Source: an uncultured Planctomycetaceae bacterium (GTDB taxonomy: Bacteria; Planctomycetota; Planctomycetia; Planctomycetales; Planctomycetaceae). Taken from it: 8,972 nucleotides of DNA. Below, one piece after another: positions 5,029 to 8,972 of this stretch; the first letter of the stretch is position 1, and each line of letters opens with the position of its first letter. Where the stretch lies: contig CAIJTL010001399.1 of the NCBI GenBank assembly GCA_903823545.1, positions 1 to 8,972 of the forward strand, in the 5' to 3' direction. Position numbers and translations under genes: made by a program. The notes beneath the pieces are model-generated. The model worked only from the letters and a program-made list of their open reading frames with translations. It was not told the DNA's origin and searched no databases.

Positions 5029-7104
5029 TCAACCGATGATGACTCGCGGTTGCTTTGTCGGGTCAGGCTGAGCCTTCTTGATGAGCTCGCGGACCAGCAG
5101 TGGAACGTTACCTTCGCCGAACAAAACAAATCGCAGATTCATGGAGAGCGGATTCTCATCCGACCAACCGAAGTGCAATTCCGGCGGCTTGCCGGTCTTT
5201 GATAGTTCGAGCGCAATTGCCGCCAACACGTGAGCAATCGACACGCAATTGGAAACACGAATTATGAAGCGACCTTCTTCGTCGGTCACTTCGATGAGTG
5301 GCGTTTGATAGAAGTCGCTTACATCGCCGAGATGTGCTTCGACGAAAACAATCGGGACGCTCGCATCGAGATGATGCACGTCTCGAATCTGTTCTTCTTT
5401 CTGCGCCAGCGAACGAGTTCCCCCCTCGCGGTGCGGCACGAGTACCGGAAATTCTAAATGCCGGAGCGCGTCCCACAAGAAGCGAGATTCATTGCTGACA
5501 AATTGAAAGCTGACGAATCGCAGTTCGGTCGTCCGCATCATGCGGGAAAAGAACGATGAGACAAACACCGTCGCGATGAAGCAACTCGCAATGGCAATCC
5601 CTTCCGGCTTCTCGAACAGGACCATCGTTGTCACGTAAACGAACACCAGGGCAATTGACACGAATGGCCACGAAACACGACGAGCGAACGAGCCTTTCCG
5701 TTTGCGATATTGATCAATGACCGTTGCCACACACGCGCTGGTAATCAACATCATCACGCCGGTCGCATACGCGCCACCTTGAGCCTCCACGTTGGCTTTA
5801 AACGCAGCGGTCACCAACAGATTGATAAACGTGAAGAGCACAACCATCGGCCGCAACGCAGAGGCCCATTCGGGAGCCATTCCGTATCGAGGCAAATAAC
5901 GAGGCACGAGATTCAGCAAGCCCGACATGGCACTCGCTCCCGCGAACCACAGGATCGCGACCGTGCTTAAGTCATAAATCGTCCCGAACACATTGCCGAA
6001 CATCGAATTGATTGTGTCGGAATTCTGACCGTGCGCAAGGTAAGCCAACGCGCGGTTTGCTGCGGTGCCCCCTTTTTCCAACTCAATGGCGGGGATCAAC
6101 GTCGTAACCACCATCGCCGAACCGAGCAAAAAGACCGACATGATCGCTGCCGCGGAGATCAACAATTTCCGTGCGTTTCGAATCCGACCTTGCGGGTTCT
6201 CAGGCTTGTCGCCGTGATCTCCCTTGATCAACGGCATCACTGCGACACCGGTTTCAAATCCGCTCAAACCCAGCGCTAGTTTTGGGAAAAACAGGACGCA
6301 GACGATGGCAATCGCTCCCCAGCCAGTTCCATCAACCGGCCTTTCGGCCAAGGCCCATTCGCCTGATTGGACCAAGCTCCACCAATGCGAAACCTTCTCT
6401 GGATTCTGCACAAGATAACACAGGCCACTGCCAATCACGATCATGTTGAGGGTCAGATAGGTCGCGACCAAGCCGACCGCGATTCCGATGACTTCGCCGA
6501 ACCCGCGCAAGAAGACACCGCCGAGGATGACCAACAAGAACATCGTCAGCATCATTTGGCCCTGCAGCCATTCGGGCGCATTGTGCCACAGCGGATTGTG
6601 AATGAGGTGTTCTGCGGCGTCGGCCGCAGAAAGCGTCTTTGTGATCACAAAGTCCGTCGCAGCGAAGCCGAGCAAGATCAGCACGAGAAATTTCCCGCGC
6701 CAGCCATGAACTAACTTCTCGAGCATCGCGATCGAACCCTGCCCGTTGAACGACTGCCCGGCCACGTAGCAATAAACTGGCAATGCGCCTAACAGTGTCA
6801 CCAATACGAGCAACACCGTTGCTAATGGTGCCAAACGACCGGCAGCGTCAAAAGCCATAGAGGGCTGATACCCCAGCGTGCTGAAGTAGTCGACACCCGT
6901 CAAACACAACACCCAAAGCCAAAAGCTCTGATGTTCGTGATGTCCTGAATCGCTTGCGGACGACGACGACTCTGCCCCATGAACCGGGGGAGCGTTGGAA
7001 CTCGCCGAGTGCTGATTTTGAGAAGAGTGGTCTCCGACTGCCGAAGACTCATTTTGCTTTTCCTGCGAGTGCGAGGATGTCGCACTACTATTTATCGCGG
7101 ACAT
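5029..7104 (-). CDS. APC-superfamily permease with C-terminal cytosolic domain
   Basis: A complete 691-residue transporter. Residues 1-58 are a hydrophilic tail rich in Ser, Gln and His. Hydrophobic segments start at about 61 and continue to about 520, with roughly 12 predicted helices. Near the first helices are [16 protein letters not shown] (67-82) and [11 protein letters not shown] (121-131), followed by [15 protein letters not shown] (149-163). [12 protein letters not shown] lies at 281-292. Residues 525-691 form a soluble domain with alternating strands and helices, including [11 protein letters not shown] (584-594) and [26 protein letters not shown] (643-668). The length and architecture (APC core plus a large cytosolic C-terminus) resemble amino-acid permeases and KimA-type potassium transporters; the substrate cannot be read from sequence. 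It sits 100 bases upstream of the SRPBCC gene. A weak GGTGG lies nine bases upstream of the ATG. Confidence is high for an APC-type transporter, low for substrate. Confidence 0.88.
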   Translation of the reverse strand: MSAINSSATSSHSQEKQNESSAVGDHSSQNQHSASSNAPPVHGAESSSSASDSGHHEHQSFWLWVLCLTGVDYFSTLGYQPSMAFDAAGRLAPLATVLLVLVTLLGALPVYCYVAGQSFNGQGSIAMLEKLVHGWRGKFLVLILLGFAATDFVITKTLSAADAAEHLIHNPLWHNAPEWLQGQMMLTMFLLVILGGVFLRGFGEVIGIAVGLVATYLTLNMIVIGSGLCYLVQNPEKVSHWWSLVQSGEWALAERPVDGTGWGAIAIVCVLFFPKLALGLSGFETGVAVMPLIKGDHGDKPENPQGRIRNARKLLISAAAIMSVFLLGSAMVVTTLIPAIELEKGGTAANRALAYLAHGQNSDTINSMFGNVFGTIYDLSTVAILWFAGASAMSGLLNLVPRYLPRYGMAPEWASALRPMVVLFTFINLLVTAAFKANVEAQGGAYATGVMMLITSACVATVIDQYRKRKGSFARRVSWPFVSIALVFVYVTTMVLFEKPEGIAIASCFIATVFVSSFFSRMMRTTELRFVSFQFVSNESRFLWDALRHLEFPVLVPHREGGTRSLAQKEEQIRDVHHLDASVPIVFVEAHLGDVSDFYQTPLIEVTDEEGRFIIRVSNCVSIAHVLAAIALELSKTGKPPELHFGWSDENPLSMNLRFVLFGEGNVPLLVRELIKKAQPDPTKQPRVIIG

Positions 7105-7361
7105 GGTTTTCCACCACGACCGGCCAAGTCTGTTGATGCTCTGTGCGAGCGGCTCACAAGCAGAGGACTCAGCCGAACCCTACCGGAGAAGGGCGGGACG
7201 CTAGCAGGAGCGAGGGGACGCTCGCAATGGTCGCCGCGTCGTCTGCTCAGTGGAACATTCATCGCAAGATCGCAAATCATGCACGCAACGATGTTTCCGC
7301 GCTGACAAATTCATCTCCAAAAGATGATCACACAGAGTTAGCCATACGACCGTTCGCCCAA
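7105..7361. other. Intergenic region with short repeats
   Basis: This 257-base gap lies between the DUF1501 gene and the permease gene. It contains a direct repeat, GGGACGCTAGC (7195-7205) and GGGACGCTCGC (7215-7225), spaced 20 bases apart; between and over the copies, GAGCG/CGCTC and GCGAG/CTCGC can form alternative short hairpins. I found no gene. The permease promoter probably lies here. Confidence 0.4.
7311..7327 (-). terminator. Weak terminator candidate after the DUF1501 gene
   Basis: TCATCT (7311-7316) and AGATGA (7322-7327) form a 6-base-pair stem with a 5-base loop about 35 bases past the stop codon. On the minus strand it is followed by AATTTG, which is not a strong T-run. The call rests mainly on position. 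Confidence 0.25.
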
Positions 7362-8801
7362 TTACGACAAGATTGAGTGAATTGCCGCCCCTTCACAGAT
7401 CGTCAATGGACGATTGAGGTTGTCAGGTAACTGCAAATGAGGATCGATTCCCAAACTGTGATAAATCGTGGCCGCGAGATCTTGCGGCGATGTCGGGTTC
7501 GATGCCGGATAAGCGGCAAATCGGTCGCTTGAACCATGTACGATACCGCCTCGAATCCCTCCGCCAGCAAGCACAGATGTGAAACAGCTTGGCCAATGAT
7601 CGCGGCCATCGCTGCCTGCACCCGCTCCGCCGACGACGCCTTGACCGACACGCGGTGTGCGTCCCATTTCGCCCGTCCAGACGATGAGCGTCTCGTCTAA
7701 CATGCCTCGCTGCTGAAGATCGTCCAATAACGCGCTGAAGGCTTGATCGGTCACCGGACAAAGTCGCGTTTTAAGGTCGAGGAAGTTTCGATTGTGGGTG
7801 TCCCAATAAACGCTGACGTTCGTGATTCCATCGTTCGGCCAGAAGACGGTTACGAAAGGAACTCCGGCTTCGACCAAACGGCGAGCCTGCAAGACAGACT
7901 GCCCATGAATATTCATGCCATAACGCTCGCGAACTTCGATCGGCTCACGAGACAGGTCAAACGCTTCAACCGCGCCTCGTGATGACAACAGCGAAAATGC
8001 TCGATCGAAATGTCCGCGAGTCGCCACAACCCGCGCATCTCCTTCGAGGTTTTTGAGCTGTTGATCAATATTGTTGAGTAACTCTCGACGGCGATTTGAG
8101 CGTGCTTCCGGCACGTCTGCGTGCAGCGAGAAATCTCCGACTTTGTAATCCGGCTTGCTCGCATCCGCGTCAATACGCATCGGATCAAAAGTTGGACCCA
8201 GCCAACCTGCACCTTGGCCATGTGATTCTTCAACGAACCGAGGAGCGCCATTGGGAACAACCGGCATCATCGAAATGAACGGGGGCAACGGTCCTCGACC
8301 GCGACCCAATCGAGAAACAACGGCACCGATGCTCGGCCAATCTTCCGCTAACGGAGCACCGCGTCTCGGTGTCGCGCGACCTGTCAAAGGAAAATGCGTT
8401 GCCGATGTGTGATCGACGTCTCCGTGAGTCATCGACCGAATGACCGCCAATTTGTCCGCTCTCTGAGCCAGCATCGGCAGGTGCTCGCAAATTTGCAGGC
8501 CAGAGACGTTGGTGTCGATCGGCTGAAACTCACCCCGATACTCGGACGGAGCGTTCGGCTTCATGTCCCACGTATCTTGATGCGCGGGCCCACCCCACAT
8601 GAATAAGAAGATGCACGACTTTGCGCGAGTACGCTGTCTCCCACTGCTTGTCGATTCCGCACGCACAACGTCTCTCATGTGCAACCACTGCGGCAGATCG
8701 AGTCCCAAAACACTGAGTGCCCCGGCACGCAAATACTCACGTCGTCGCATCGGAGCGGCAGAAAAATAGCTTTGGCAAGCGGTCTGTTGTGCTGATGTCA
8801 T
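7362..8801 (-). CDS. DUF1501 (sulfatase-like) protein with Tat-type leader
   Basis: Using the ATG at 8801 the product has 479 residues, the usual size for DUF1501 proteins. AGGA lies about 11 bases upstream; the open frame extends to a GTG at 8873 but with no ribosome site, and an ATG at 8750 would start directly at the leader. The leader contains MRRREYLRAGALSVLGL, close to the twin-arginine form used by this family, so export of a folded protein is likely. Family hallmarks include FMWGGPAHQDTWDMKP (67-82), HGDVDHTSATHFPLTGR (126-142), GEMGRTPR (377-384) and GRDHWP (399-404), which belong to the alkaline-phosphatase/sulfatase superfamily core. The activity of DUF1501 proteins is not established. 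In planctomycetes they often follow a large cytochrome-like gene (DUF1549/DUF1553) on the same strand; no such gene end is seen in the 171 bases upstream before the window edge. It is codirectional with the permease, 257 bases away. Confidence 0.9.
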   Translation of the reverse strand: MTSAQQTACQSYFSAAPMRRREYLRAGALSVLGLDLPQWLHMRDVVRAESTSSGRQRTRAKSCIFLFMWGGPAHQDTWDMKPNAPSEYRGEFQPIDTNVSGLQICEHLPMLAQRADKLAVIRSMTHGDVDHTSATHFPLTGRATPRRGAPLAEDWPSIGAVVSRLGRGRGPLPPFISMMPVVPNGAPRFVEESHGQGAGWLGPTFDPMRIDADASKPDYKVGDFSLHADVPEARSNRRRELLNNIDQQLKNLEGDARVVATRGHFDRAFSLLSSRGAVEAFDLSREPIEVRERYGMNIHGQSVLQARRLVEAGVPFVTVFWPNDGITNVSVYWDTHNRNFLDLKTRLCPVTDQAFSALLDDLQQRGMLDETLIVWTGEMGRTPRVGQGVVGGAGAGSDGRDHWPSCFTSVLAGGGIRGGIVHGSSDRFAAYPASNPTSPQDLAATIYHSLGIDPHLQLPDNLNRPLTICEGAAIHSILS

Positions 8802-8972
8802 GATGCAGACAATCCTAGATGCCGGTGCGACGACACAAGACTGAGTCCTCGGACGAATTGAACGATGGCTCACAGTACCGTTCGGTTTTGACGGCGGTCA
8901 AGCACGGATCAAGATTGTCTTTGCATCAGTATTTGCGTGAAATGCCACACCGTGGCGCACGCGACTTTGGAA

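Noticed and set aside
6332..6772. Minus-strand open frame of 146 codons
   Set aside because: It lies fully inside the permease gene in a shifted frame and is arginine-rich, typical of a shadow frame.
8802..8873. GTG start extending the DUF1501 protein by 24 residues
   Set aside because: No ribosome site before it, and the added residues do not look like a leader.
8934..8972. Plus-strand CVKCHTVAH with a CxxCH haem-binding form at the right edge
   Set aside because: The frame is open only from 8892, has no plausible start codon, and ends at the window edge; short chance match cannot be excluded.

Overview
The window looks like chromosomal DNA from a planctomycete. This is inferred from gene content: a DUF1501 (sulfatase-like) protein with a Tat-type leader, an H-protein-like lipoyl carrier next to a dual 4Fe-4S protein, a secreted protein with a C-terminal motif I associate with this phylum, and weak or missing Shine-Dalgarno sequences. 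GC content is moderate. No rRNA, tRNA, CRISPR array, transposase or phage gene was seen.

Every gene I can support lies on the minus strand, so transcription runs from high to low coordinates. From the right edge: a DUF1501 protein (7362-8801); a 691-residue APC-superfamily permease with a cytosolic C-terminal domain (5029-7104); an SRPBCC-fold gene broken by three in-frame stop codons (4479-4928); a small two-helix membrane protein (3986-4252); a short secreted protein (2944-3573); a GcvH-like protein (2400-2852); a protein with two [4Fe-4S] clusters (1227-2297); and the N-terminal 255 codons of a membrane-anchored, proline-rich protein that runs off the left edge (1-765). Gaps of more than 200 bases (766-1226, 3574-3985, 4253-4478, 7105-7361) hold inverted repeats and possible regulatory or terminator structures but no confident gene.

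The most coherent unit is 1227-3573: secreted protein, H-like lipoyl carrier, 4Fe-4S protein. No P-, T- or L-protein of glycine cleavage is visible in the window, so the H-like protein may serve a dedicated redox or carrier role with its Fe-S neighbour; this is inference. The 102-base gap between those two genes is almost entirely 14 heptanucleotide repeat units in two arrays on opposite strands, and the start codon of the Fe-S gene lies inside the last unit.

The SRPBCC gene is the other notable item. It reads as one continuous homologous frame of 149 codons, but has stops at codons 76, 87 and 98, exactly 33 bases apart, with no frameshift. It is called a pseudogene.
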